From positions 5,828,001-5,892,000 of the forward strand of contig JAHQIY010000004.1 of the NCBI GenBank assembly GCA_019054805.1: a stretch of DNA of 64,000 nt, in the 5' to 3' direction. The first letter of the stretch is position 1; each line of letters starts with the position of its first letter. The notes beneath the pieces are model-generated. The model worked only from the letters and a program-made list of their open reading frames with translations, was not told the origin of the DNA and made no database searches. Of the stretch, positions 38,962 to 50,700 are shown piece after piece. A program made the position numbers and the translations under genes. The DNA comes from Brachionus manjavacas (taxonomy: Eukaryota; Rotifera; Eurotatoria; Ploima; Brachionidae).

Positions 38962-40162
38962 AGTTATATAGTTCGATTTGAAATTCCGAAAATTCCTACA
39001 AGGTTTTTTCTTGATCTTTCGATTTTTTTTCGAAATCCGCTTTTATCTTTCTTTATCCTTTGATTTAATCGAGATTCTTTTTCTTTATTATCAATTTCTT
39101 CAGATCAGTTGAATATTTCGATCTTGCTCGACCTTCTTTTTATAGAAAATAGAGGCGGATTTGCTGGCTAGCAAAGTTCTGTAATTTATATTATATTATA
39201 ATTATTTATATTATTAAAGTTATAAATTCGGAAAACTCTTTCTAGATATTTCATGAGATATCAGTCTGACTTCGAAACACCCAACATGTTAGCGGTAGAT
39301 TTTTATTTTCCTGGCATTAAAGATGCTGATTCTATTTTCCAAAGACAACTTTCAAATTAGTAATGGGTTAAGACAGCATTATCAAAAAAATTAATACAAA
39401 CAGACTAAAAAGGTTTGTGAATGTAACGAAATTACATAAATATTTTTCCTATTGATCCTAAATGTTACCAATTATATACAAATTTTGAGGAACATTGACT
39501 AAAATTTAATATTATTTAAAAAAATGAATTTGAAAATTTTTGTTTTCAAGGTACAATTAAATCGAAACCTGGAATCAATTTAAATATCAACTTTTGAAGA
39601 AAAAAATAAAAAAAATTCCGAACTTAAAAAAAACTTTGCTCATCATTTACAGATAATAACGGCTTAAATCAATTTCATCAGGGAATTTTGATAACAATTT
39701 TAGATAGTCTTTGTGATGTCAAAAGTAAGGAACATCACACTTACTACTAAAAAATTTATAAATTTCAACAAAAAATTAAATTTTTATTTAAAAAAAAACT
39801 TCTCCTTGGAATGTTTAAATATGGCTACTTCTGCAAGAGTAATTGAATGTTGGAAATGTTTTTAAATATTTCTGTTAATTTTATTTGTAATTTTTTCAAT
39901 TAATAACCTGTCTAAAAAATGCTATTTTCATCCCTGTAAGTAGGCTACTCAGGTCTACCTAAGTGGTCTCTATCACTTAGGGTATCGATTTCTTCAAACC
40001 ATTTTTTCGTTGAGAAGAAAAATTAAAGTAATACGCCTAAATTTAATTTTGCTTCTCAACTTTGAAGCAATCCTTTAATCAGCTTTTTTATAGGGCTTTT
40101 TAATGTTTTTTTACCCATTATTTTGGCAATTTAAGATTTTTGGTTTGAATTGGTTAAAAGGT
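38962..40162. other. Spacer between reverse-transcriptase relics
   Basis: AT-rich with some mixed-composition patches (39000-39170, 39900-39990) that may be unrecognised transposon debris. No supported gene. Confidence 0.35.
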
Positions 40163-41880
40163 CTTATTTTTTTTTATTTATTTTTTACTTATGACTCAAT
40201 CCTGCTCTGACATATCTCTCACTCAACTCAAAAAGTCGATTTGAGACTGTAAGAAGTTTAAGCTTATTGGAAGCCTCTTGGTACATAATATTGGAGGGGG
40301 TATCATATTTCAGCTTCAATTTAGATTGAACTGCTGAATTTTGAATAATTTGAATTTTTTTGATGTTATTTTCTGAGAATGAATTTAAACATGGAAAAGA
40401 ATAATCCAAGATTGATCCTATCAAAGATTTGAAAAGATTATCTAATGTTTTTGGCTTTAGGTCCCTTTTTCTATTTGAGAGATATTTTATTATATTAAGC
40501 CCTGAATTACAGCTTTCTTTTAATTCTTCCATCATTGGACTAAATGTAAGTTTTGAGTCCAATGTAATGCCTAAAAATTTTACTATTTCCGTATTATTTA
40601 AATTGTTACCATTAATTTTAAGGTCAAGATTAATTTTAATTTTAATTTTTTTCTCATAGATCATGTAAAATGACTTTTAAATAGAAATTTTCATTTTCTA
40701 TTTGAAAAGCCATATTTCAGCTTCTTCTAACTACTTATTAATCATGTTTTCAAAATTTCCTGTCTTTTTGAAAATAAAAAAAGTAGCCAAATCATCTGCA
40801 AAAAGAAGAGAGCATTGGCAGTTTGTTTTGTTTCTTTTTGGTATGTCATTTATAAAAATGCTAAAAAGAAGTGGAATAATTACTGAACCTTGTGGAACTC
40901 CTGCTCTAATAGGATATTGATCACTTAGATGACCATTTACATTTATTCTCAAAGATCTTAAATGCAGAAATGATCTTATTATGGGACAAGGAGGTAGATT
41001 GATTCCAATTAGCTTGTAGATTATTGTCATACTTTATCAAAAGCTTTAGAAATTTCATAATATAAACAACAAACTTTTTTCTTTCTATTAAAAGACTCTA
41101 CAACTTTTTGAATAAGAAAATAAAGTTTATCTGCAGTGCGTCTATGTTTTTTAAATCCTGTTTGCTCTTGAATAAGTAATTTGTTGTTCTCAAGAAAATT
41201 AATTATTCTGGTGTAAATGATACGTTCAAGTAACTTTCCAAGCCAACTTGCCATACTAATTGGACGATAGTTATATAGGGTCTTGAGTCGGAGATTTCAT
41301 AATTATATTTGCTATTTTCCAGGATAATTTCAAATAAAGTCTCTAAAGGTAATTTTTTTAACATTAGGTTGTGGATACGATCAAAACCAGAACCGGTTAG
41401 ATCTTTTAGTTTTTTTAGACATTTGTAGTTTCTAATAGAGTGATAGGCTCGTTTAAATTATTCTGTCCCTTTTTTAAGAAATCTCTTATTTCTTGTGATA
41501 CTTCACAATTTTCGTCAGATTCAACAAAATCAAGATAAGGACTAAAAGTAGTCGCTAAAAGATCTCCAAAGATTTTTCCTTTATCTATATCCGTATTAAA
41601 TTCTATACCATCTTGAAAAATTGATGAAGAAATAGATTTCTTAAGGAGATTTTTTGATCTGAACTGATTTATTTTCCTCCAAAAAGTTCGAGTTGAGTGT
41701 AGATTTTTTCCTGTTTTATTTATGAACTAGAGGCAGTTTTGGTCCGAAAATTATTTTAGACTGAGACGTAGCTCAGATATAAGCTTAATAAAAGCTCGAA
41801 AGTCAGGACAAAATGGAGGATCTTTTACACTGAGTAAACAGCCAATATACATTGTGACTATCACGACTATCACTTTAAAA
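40163..41880 (-). mobile_element. Non-LTR retrotransposon copy B
   Basis: Minus-strand polymerase in pieces. The pre-RT region (CPDFRAFIKLISELRLSLK near 41760-41815; KNLLKKSISSSIFQDGIEFN near 41610-41670) is followed by YNYRPISM-ASWLGKLLERII (about 41215-41275) and QTGFKKHRRTADKLYFLIQK. Next come the palm motif EISKAFDKV (about 41030-41055), VPQGSVIIPLLFSIFINDIP, SLLFADDLATFF (catalytic FADD, about 40790) and KFLGITLDSKLTF. The C-terminal block ending ELSERYVRAGLSHK reaches a stop at 40185. A frame change follows KAFDKV, and three stops follow the FADD block, the first at 40731-40733, identical to those in copy A. The element ends in an A-rich tail (plus-strand T/A run 40165-40186), earlier than copy A's 3' end. 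Confidence 0.9.
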
Positions 41881-42386
41881 CGTGATTACGCATCGCACGT
41901 ATCTAATAAGATATAAATATCACTACTTGGTACCAGTTTAATAGCTTTCGAAAATGTTCTCTTTTTGAAAATAAAAACGACTGACTTGAGATCAAGCCAT
42001 CAGTAAGGCAAAAGTTTTTGGTGACTTGTTCATTTTTCAGTTGATAAGATATTCATGAAATGATTTATTAAGTAAAAGGACCTTTTTACATAAGATTAAG
42101 TGGCCTGTTGCAAATTTATTATGGTAAATCAAAATTTTTAACTGTAAGGCCACAAGCACTGCAGTTCTTGACTCTCAATAACTCTAAAAATATTTCAATT
42201 AAGAAAGAAGTTTTTCGATTTGAAAGTTAAAATTTAGAAATTAAATATCTCTTTTAATTTTTAAAATAGTGTCACGCTATTAAATAACTAAAATTATCAT
42301 TTTTTAGTTTCTAAGAAAGAAAAATGCGCGAAAATTTCCCAAAAATATTATTTTTAAAATTAAAATATAAAAATAATATTATCTTT
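41881..42386. other. Region between retroelement copy B and CFAP58
   Basis: Mixed sequence, possibly the 5' remains of the retroelement, followed by the upstream flank of CFAP58. An in-frame ATG at 42324 precedes the chosen CFAP58 start, but the 21 intervening codons are AT-biased and look untranslated. Confidence 0.4.
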
Positions 42387-44986
42387 ATGGACTCGATTAA
42401 ATATTCATCGAAAAATTCTTCAAATGAAGATGAAGAAAATTCGGTAAAGATAAGTTTAAGTCAACATTCTTTGGATGAAATTCAAAACTTGTTCGAAACC
42501 TTCGTTGAAGAATCAAAAATTGATCGAGTTCTCTCTAGGTTTCAGCCAAATGTCATCAAAATTTATGAATCTTTACAAAAAGTTCTCAACAATGAAGCCG
42601 ATTTATACAACAAGTTAATGATTTGCAAAAAAGATCTGAATGAAATAAATATGAAATATGCACAGGCTTTAAAACTTTCCAACATTGACAATAAGGCTAA
42701 GACTGACTTACTTGAAGAACTCGAAAAAGCATGGAATCAAACAAGTGTTGCAAAAAGCAAAGAAAAGCGAGCCTTGGAGACCATTAATTCGCTTAAGCTA
42801 GAAATTTTTAATCTTTCAAAATTGGTGGAACAAGGAGTTGGACTGACTATGGGTCAAGAATATAATTTAAGGGAAATATTGAAAGAAAAAGAGCGGATTT
42901 TAGCAGAAAATACAAAACTAAATGAAGAAATCCTAGAAATAAGATCTGAAATGGACATTTTGGCAAAAAAAGATGATGACTATAAACGAGCGATTGAAGA
43001 ATCTAAGGTTCAAGTGAACCAAGCGAACCAAGAATTGTTGGGATGTCAACTAGAGATTCAAAAGTTAACTCGGAAAAATGTTCAACTTGAAGAAGAAATT
43101 GAAAACCAGAAGAGACTAAACGATTTAAAAGAGTCCAATATAAATAAGTCGAATCAAAGTAATCAATTTTTGAGGCAAGAAATTTCTAAGCTGGAAGCCA
43201 GTCTGAGAGATGTTCAGCTAACTTTGGAAAAAAACAAAAAAGAATCCGAAATTCAAAATAATAGATATTTAAAATTACAGAACGAATTTGATCAATTGTA
43301 TTTAAAAATGGACTCGTTGAGTATGGAAAATGGACAATTGATCCATGAAATAAAAAGAAAAGATGAGCTGATCGAGACCCAAAAGTTTGAAAACATTCAA
43401 ATTCAAAAAATGAGGGACTCCTTTGAAAGAAAAATAAAATTACTCGAAGATCAAAAAAAAGAAATAAGCAACAACAAACAGGTTGCAGAGCTTCAAATAG
43501 AAAAATTAAAAAAGCTAAATGATAATTTGGAAAAGGAAAAGGAAGCCAAGCAAAAACAAACCGAGAGTCTAACCACTGAAAAAGAGACTGTATATTTAGA
43601 GCTTAAAAAATGCAAAAATGAATGCGCAAATTTTCAAAATCAGATTAAAAATTTAAAAAATGAACTAGAAAGCTTTAGGTCTGATAACTATGGTCTTAAG
43701 GGACAATTGGAACAGCTAGCCAAGACAATTAAAAATTTTGACAAAGAAAGGATTAGACATCAGGAAAATTTGAATGAAATGAACATCAAACTCAACCAAT
43801 TTAATGAAAAACTAAAGCTAAAAGACTTGGAAATTTTTGATTCTAATCGAAAATATTCGATTCTTGAGACAAAATTAAGAGATGTCAAGCGACTTTATGA
43901 GACCACTAGGGCAGATAGAAATTTGTACTCGAAAAATTTTTTTAAATCCAAACAAGAAATTAAGGAAGTTAGTGCCAAAATAGAAACACATGTCAATATT
44001 GAATCTGACTTGAAAAAATCACTCCAAAAAAATCGAATTCAACTGAAACAATTGAAAACAGACAACATTGAATTTAGAAAGAACACGGAAAAATTGGTCA
44101 CCAAACTTGACAAAAATGAGAATTTTTTGAAAAATATAGAATCAAAAATTGCTCTCGATGAAAAAAATGAGCAAAAATTAACCAAAATAATTGAAGATGT
44201 AGAAACAGAATATGTTTTTTTAAAAAATAAAAATTCAAAATTAGAATTTGAAAAAAATATACTAGGCTCCCAATTGATTAGACGCAATGATGAAATATCG
44301 CTTTTATACGAGAAGATTAGGCTTTATGAAAAAATATTAAAGCGTGGTGAAATTTGTTACCAAAATTTGGCAAATGACCTAAAATTGGTTAAATCCGAAT
44401 TGAATTCTGTCAAGAACCAAAATGATGTGTTGAAACAAGACAAGGTTTTGATCAAAGATTTAAAGAAAAAGTTGTTTTGGAGCGACCGGGACATTCTGTT
44501 GGAAAGAGCAAAGAGAAATGCAGTTGAAAAGGTCCAAAATTCATTTATAATTCACAAGTGGAGAAGTCTTCAGGGCTATGATCCAAATTCGTTTGAGCTC
44601 ATTATGAAATGCAGCATTCTCCAAAAAAAATTAATTTTAAAAGTTGAGCAGTTGGTTTCCATGCAAATTAAATTAAGCGAAAAAGACCGCATTTTTTTGG
44701 AAATGAAAAAATTTTTTTCACGTAGAATTACCACTGATGAAGATTTGAGAATGATTCAAGATCTTAGAGTTAAGCTAGATGAAAATTCAAAAAAATTAAA
44801 AGTATTTCTAATTTTTTCTAGATGGACCTTTTTTAGAAATATAAATATTTTTAGACTTTATTGGCTGAAAATGGCATGTTGTCTTCAGTAAATGAAAATT
44901 TAAAAACAGAATTAGAAAAATCAAAATACGAAGCCAAAGATTTTAAGACAAAATATTTTAATCTCAAGACAAAAATTAATAAATAA
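42387..44986 (+). CDS. CFAP58: Cilia- and flagella-associated protein 58 (CCDC147 family)
   Basis: Two exons: 42387-44801 and 44855-44986, joined across a 53-nt GT-AG intron in phase 0. The junction reads ENSKKLK-TLLAENGMLSSVN, restoring the family's C-terminus (KTELEKSKYEAKDFKTKYFN) up to TAA at 44984-44986. Length 848 aa; vertebrate CFAP58 is about 870 aa. Almost the whole protein is coiled coil. Diagnostic family blocks include DRNLYSKNFFKSKQEI, NILGSQLIRRNDEISLLYEK and FIIHKWRSLQGYDPNSFELI. Family members are axonemal/centriolar proteins needed for motile cilia and sperm flagella. I chose ATG 42387 (MDSIKYSSKNSS) because the acidic, Ser-rich start looks coding. The upstream in-frame ATG at 42324 would add 21 AT-driven residues. 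Confidence 0.93.
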
Positions 44987-45073
44987 TTTTTTGTTGCAAA
45001 GTATTTTTTAAACTCGATAAAAATATTTCTATCAAAAATTACAAAATACCGCTACTTCATATAAACTCGATTT

Positions 45074-45079
45074 AATAAA
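45074..45079 (+). terminator. Candidate poly(A) signal of CFAP58
   Basis: AATAAA 88 nt after the CFAP58 stop codon, same strand. Spacing is reasonable for a short 3' untranslated region. Confidence 0.45.
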
Positions 45080-45988
45080 GGATGCATATTAACCCGTCAT
45101 ATCAATAATTAAATTTTCAAATGAAAATAAATTAAATCGTCATTTGGATAATTAAATTAAAGGTTTTAATTCATAAAAAGTTTAATTTTTAATTTTAATT
45201 TTAACTATTAGTTCTCTAATCTACAACATACCCGATTTTCTAGACCAGGGCTCTGCCCCGGCCCCCGTTTAATTTTTATATGACAATCAATTTTGTTTTT
45301 AAATGACAATTTAATAATTGATAAGACGGTTTAATATTTTTCTTTTAATAATTGTCTTTAAAAAATGATGAACTATCATAATAGAGAAAACCAAGAAAAG
45401 ATTATTAAACTATTGAATTAAGGAAGAAAAGATTAAAAGACAAGTTTTAGATTTTAGTAAAAACAATGTAGAAAAATACTGAAAGCAAAGTTATAAATGC
45501 GAATAATAAGAAGATTGTCTTTTTGGTAAAATAAGAAAAAATTATTAATTTGAATTAGGTAAAGTTTGTTATGCAATTTTTTTTATTTTTTTTCAATATT
45601 TTTTGGAAAGTATATTTCAAATTTGATTTAAAAATTTCTCATCGCGATTTTTATGAATTCGCGAACTTTCAATTTTCAATACAAATACATTTGTGTAGAC
45701 TTTAAAGCCCGTCACGATTTGATAGTTCCTCGCAATTATTTGTTCGTGACTTTTGTAATGTGTTATTAGATTATTCGTGCCACTTTTTTATTTCTCTAAA
45801 ATAAGCGTTTTCTATTAAATTTTTTTCTCAAATAGATTTATTATCTATTTTATTATCAATTAATTATAACTTTTTTTTTCTTTGATATAAAAATTCTCTT
45901 GAAATTTTTTTTAAAATTTATTATGAACGTTTACCGTTTCATCACTTAATTCGATAAGATGATATTTAAAAAAAACATTAAATATAAA
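45080..45988. other. Spacer with a G+C island
   Basis: AT-rich except for 45243-45270, which contains GGGCTCTGCCCC (a small hairpin) followed by GGCCCCCG. This could be the end of an unrecognised transposon. No gene supported. Confidence 0.4.
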
Positions 45989-46180
45989 CCGTATACCCTT
46001 GCAAATAAGGGCCCCCTAAGACCTCCTTTTAAAAAGCTAATCAAAAAATGCTTAGTTCCATCTCTAAAGCATGCCTAGATCCTTATAAAATATTAGATAT
46101 GAAGAAAAATGATCTATCATCTAAGGGCTTAAATTATTCAAAAAAGACACGATTTTGAGGGGCATTTGCAAGAGTATACG
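45989..46180. repeat. 192-bp MITE with terminal inverted repeats
   Basis: The left end CCGTATACCCTTGCAAATAA and the right end (46156-46180, read in complement as CCGTATACTCTTGCAAATG then CCCCT) are inverted copies about 25 bp long with two or three differences. TAAA stands directly outside each end (45985-45988, 46181-46184), consistent with a 3- or 4-bp target duplication, though in this AT-rich context it could be chance. No coding capacity. Structure and size are those of a miniature inverted-repeat transposable element. Confidence 0.8.
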
Positions 46181-46752
46181 GTAAAAAATTTTTCCTCCAA
46201 AGATCATCTTTTTTCGAATTACAATAAATCAAGTAATCAAAAGTTTTTTTTAAATAAATTTTTCAAAACCAATTTTCAGAACCGATTTTTATTATCATTT
46301 TAGTTTTATCAAATTTTAGCTTATTTAAAATAATATTCACAAAAAATAAACTCATGAAGCCTTTTTGAAATTATTAAATATCTTTTTTTTTAATTTAGAA
46401 CTATTCAATTTTTACAACAAATAAACTAAAAAATTTTTAGATAATTTTGATAGATCGATATTTTGTTATTTCATTATTTTGTGCTAAAATATACATTTCG
46501 GTCCTGGTGAGAAAAAAAATTCTACTAAAAGTTTAAATATTTGCTATTTAAATGATTCTTTAGATAAAATTTAAGTTCAATCAATATGTTAATTGTTTAA
46601 TTCAAAATGTTACCAAAGTAAATCAAAAATTGTTAGTGCAACAATTAATATCAGATTCTGAATTATACACTCACAAAAATATGACTTTAAAAAAAGCTCG
46701 TTATTCAATGGTATACAATCAAAATAATTTGTATAATTGTCAAATATTCAAA

Positions 46753-46758
46753 TTTATT
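46753..46758 (-). terminator. Candidate poly(A) signal of complexin
   Basis: AATAAA on the minus strand, 98 nt beyond the complexin stop codon. Confidence 0.4.
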
Positions 46759-46855
46759 ATGGTTAGTTAAGGTATGATACAAAACAACAAATAAAATAAT
46801 TAATTAAAAAGGTAAATCAAATATTTAGAATATCCGTATTCTCAAAGTAATTGAT

Positions 46856-47700
46856 TCATTTCCAAGGGAAAGGAATGTTGGCAAGACTCTCTTTAACTGA
46901 ACCGAACAAATCTGTTGCCATTTTAACAGGGTTGAAATCTTAAAAAAAAATTATCAAAAGTTTTAAAGTGAATCTTAAATTACCATCCTCATCGGGATCA
47001 ATTGCTAATTGAGCTGGTGATTTTTTCTGCCGATTCAATCCATTATCGACTTCAGGCATAACCTTTTGAGGCTGAGCCTCAGGTTTTTTAATGTTATACT
47101 AAAATTGTAATTTATTTTTTTTTAGAAATAAAAATTTAATAAAATTACCTTGTCTCTTATATCCTTTCGAACTTTTTCTCTTTCAGCTTCCATTTTTGCA
47201 TATTTATTTCTTCGCCTTTCTTCTTCTTCTCTTCTTTGCTCGATTAACTTAAAATAAATTTTGCATAAATTTTGGTTCAAGTCAAAAATGTAAAGCTCGT
47301 AACACCTCTGGATCTTCTGCCGAGACTTTTTCTTCTTCCTCTCCACCTTTTTTATCACCCGCAAGCTCTTCAAAATTTTTCAAAATTTAAAATCGAAATA
47401 AACTACCAATTTTATTAGTTTAGTATTAGTTTCAAATTTTAGAAAGCCAAGATCGAAATTATTAATTTTTAAAGCAATTTTTAGCTAATTAGAAATTAAA
47501 TTAGTATTTATTTGTTATATTTAAAAAAAATCTAAATTAGTATTATTTGATTGAGAGCTTAAGTTTACCTTCGAAAATATCTTGATGAGACGTTCAGTTA
47601 AAAAATTTAAATTCCCTTGACTTAAAATTTAAAAAAATCAATTACCTTTCACACTATCGAGCTTGCTACCAATCATTTGTTTTGCTATAAATGCAGCCAT
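46856..47700 (-). CDS. cplx: Complexin (SNARE-binding regulator of synaptic vesicle fusion)
   Basis: Five exons (minus): 47700-47646, 47367-47306, 47247-47149, 47098-46984 and 46938-46856, all GT-AG and phase-consistent, giving 137 aa (family about 135-145). Exon 1 reads MAAFIAKQMIGSKLDSVK, the conserved invertebrate complexin N-terminus. Exon 2 is the acidic linker (GDKKGGEEEEKVSAEDPE). Exon 3 gives the accessory and central helix (RREEEERRRNKYAKMEAERE then KVRKDIRDK). Exon 4 starts YNIKKPE, completing the SNARE-complex-binding signature RDKYNIKK. Exon 5 ends SVKESLANIPFPWK, an amphipathic end with no CAAX prenylation box, so membrane binding would rely on the helix as in non-prenylated complexins. 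In neurons complexin both clamps and promotes calcium-triggered vesicle fusion. Two donors (after exon 2, GTGTTA; after exon 1, GTAATT) are not ideal but the frame leaves no alternative. Confidence 0.93.
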
Positions 47701-50700
47701 GATCGAATATTGTTATCTAAAATATATCACAAGATTCTTTTGATTTAGTTAATCAAATGTAAATACAAAAAAATGTAGCAAAAATAAGAAAAAAATGCTA
47801 TTGATTAAAAAATATGCAAAAATTGGATTCTGGCTAATTGATTTAAGTTTAGATCATAATTTATTAAAATTGTTCAATGTGAGCTTATTTTCTGGAAGTA
47901 AACAGGGAAAACTAAACAAACTACTATTTCGTCTACATGCCCACAGCCTCCTGTGAGATCATTTGAAAATATTGTTGAAAAATTTTACATTTTCTTTGTC
48001 AAAACACTTGAGGATTTATTCTAGGATTAATATAAATTCTTTTTTATTTGACGTTAAGAAATGATGCATTACATTCTGAGATGTTGTTTAATTTAGTGAC
48101 AGTATTTATTTTAAAAATTGGTTTATAATGAGAAAATCGATTTTTTTGGCTTTAAATAATTGCAAATATATTGCATGATTTTGCCTAAACTTTTTTTTTG
48201 TTGCCAGTCTTATTTTGTATTATAATAAAATATAAAATAAAAATTGAGTTTAATATTATGTTAATCGAATTCAAATAGAAACAGAGCTTAGTCACATAGC
48301 ATATTTGCCTCGGGTTGTTGTCAGCGGCAAATTGTTTCGGGTCGAATTAGTTAGATGTAAATAGAAGCTTTTACCAAATATCAAATCGTTACTTTAAAAA
48401 ATAAATTAATGTTGTTTGATGCTAGTCAAATTCTTGCTTAGACTTATAATCGATTTCCTTCTTTTTTAAGTATTTACAGCTCATTTAGAGGAAACAAAGT
48501 ATTTTGAAGATGCATTAAATTAAAGCGACTTTTCATGCAAATTATTAAATATCAATGGTTTTGCTTTGAATTGGTATATTTCAGCCTCACGTGAAGCACT
48601 AAAAGTGGAATTAATTGATTATTTGTTTTGAAATCATTGTATAAGACTCGCCCAAGCATTAATCTAAAATTAAATAAATAAGCTTAGTAAAAACTACACT
48701 GATTTATCTTCAAAAATTTCAAAATTAAAACAATTAGATTATTGAATAATTAAAAAAAAAGTTAACTCGTGCTTTAATTTTTGTAAAATTAATTAAAAAA
48801 AATTAGAAAATATTTTTAAAGACTGTAAATGCTAAAAATGCTAAAATTTAATTGAATTGTCATTGAAAATTCTCAACGAAATTTTTTATCAGAAAATCGA
48901 GTCCTTGAAAAAAGCTTTAAAAAAAACTTACTATTATTAGGCAAATTTTTCAAGAAGATATTTTATTAAAAAAAGTCAGTTTGGGTATCAAAATTCAATG
49001 CTGCACAATTATCTCTAGTTTGATTGAATGTTTGAGCTATTTTTAGAGGAAATTAAAATTTCAAGTTTGTTCTCGAAAAACAATTAAAATAAAAAGCTGG
49101 TTAGTTGCTTCAATAAATCAATATGTAGCATGAAATCATTCCCGGATTGTTTAATGCCAGATACGAAAAAATTAATTAGGATTTTTTTTCTAATAAATTA
49201 ACATTTGGCAAGGACTTGTTGAGAAACAAAAATGCATTTTTGATTTGAAATAAAAATAATGATCATAAAAACAAAAATTAAAATTTAACTAATGCATTTG
49301 AATTTACTTTTTTTTTTTGCATTGGCTTTTAATAAAATACCAAATTTTTAGGAAAAAAAAATATCAACATAATTTACGTCAATTTTAAATAATTTAAACT
49401 TTGGATCAAAAAATGAATGAAATTAAAAAATAAAATTATTGAAATAATTTTCACCAACTTATTCTCTTTTCAAATATTGTGACTGACAATATTTTTTAAA
49501 TGTGACGCTGAAGAGAAAAATTTTCTATTAATCCAAGCTTCTCTAATTTCAATTTCATTCTATTGAAATTTTAAAATCTAAAAAAAATCATAATTTAAAT
49601 AGTTAAAAACACAAAGCACACTTTATTTTAAAAAAAAAATTTGATATAATAAATTAATATAAAATTAATCTATGCGTGAGTTCTTTTAAACATTATTTTC
49701 GTGACAAGAATTAAAAAATTCGGCTATTTAAAGGAAATTGATAATTCTACACATGTAAATTATATTCTAATCTAGCTTAAGATATTTCAAACTTTATCTT
49801 GATAAATCAAGGACCGATGCAAAAAAAAAAATCTGAAATTCTAATTAAAAGGTGATTAATATTCGAAAATACCAAAATTTCGAAAAATATTTAAAAAAAA
49901 TTATTCGTTTATCTTCTAATGATTCCGGTTGTTTAAGCCACGATTGTGCTCATGACTTTCTGGTCCTATCTTAAAATCAGCTATCAAAATATCTAAACGT
50001 ATAAAATAAATATCTGTGTGTTCTAGTAAAGAACCTTAACTTTAACGAGTGAGGAGATTTAAAAAAAAGTTAAAATAAAATTATTTATAAAAAGACGACA
50101 ATTATTCAAATTTGCACATAATTGTTAGTGTAAAGGACTCTCTAGACTTAAAATTTTACAAATGAATTTGATATATTGGCTCTATTTTAAAATCATCATT
50201 CAATTGGTACTTTTTTTCATTTTTTTATTGCATAAAACTTGATTTAAAAAATAAAATTTTTTCCAGTGTAAGAAAGTAATACAAACTCATTTTCGAAGTC
50301 AAAAAATATTTAAGTATTATTTTTTCAAAATAATGATGATATAAATAAGATGTATATAACAAAATAAAATGGTTTCATATCTAGTAGTCATCTTGTAGCA
50401 GCGAAGTTTTTAAATTCTAGATAAACGAATTCAAAAGATAAAACTGTTTTACACAGGTCATTCTGCATTAGGTACAAGTTGGTCGTGTGATAATAAAACA
50501 TGATTAAAAAAGGAGACTAATTGTGATCAGTGAACTTAAATTTTTAAACAAAGATCAATAGTCAAAGTAAGTTACATTTCCATCTTGAAATTTATGGTTG
50601 ATTTATCTATTAAATTGACTCCTTCAGGGTCTGGTACAAATGTCATAATTTTTGGATTTTTTCCAACTTAAATTCATTAGATTAGATTCCAGGCAGAAAC

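Noticed and set aside
47122-47373. 83-codon minus-strand ORF as a single exon
   Set aside because: It reads exon 2 of complexin in the wrong frame and through an intron; the five-exon model restores the complexin sequence.
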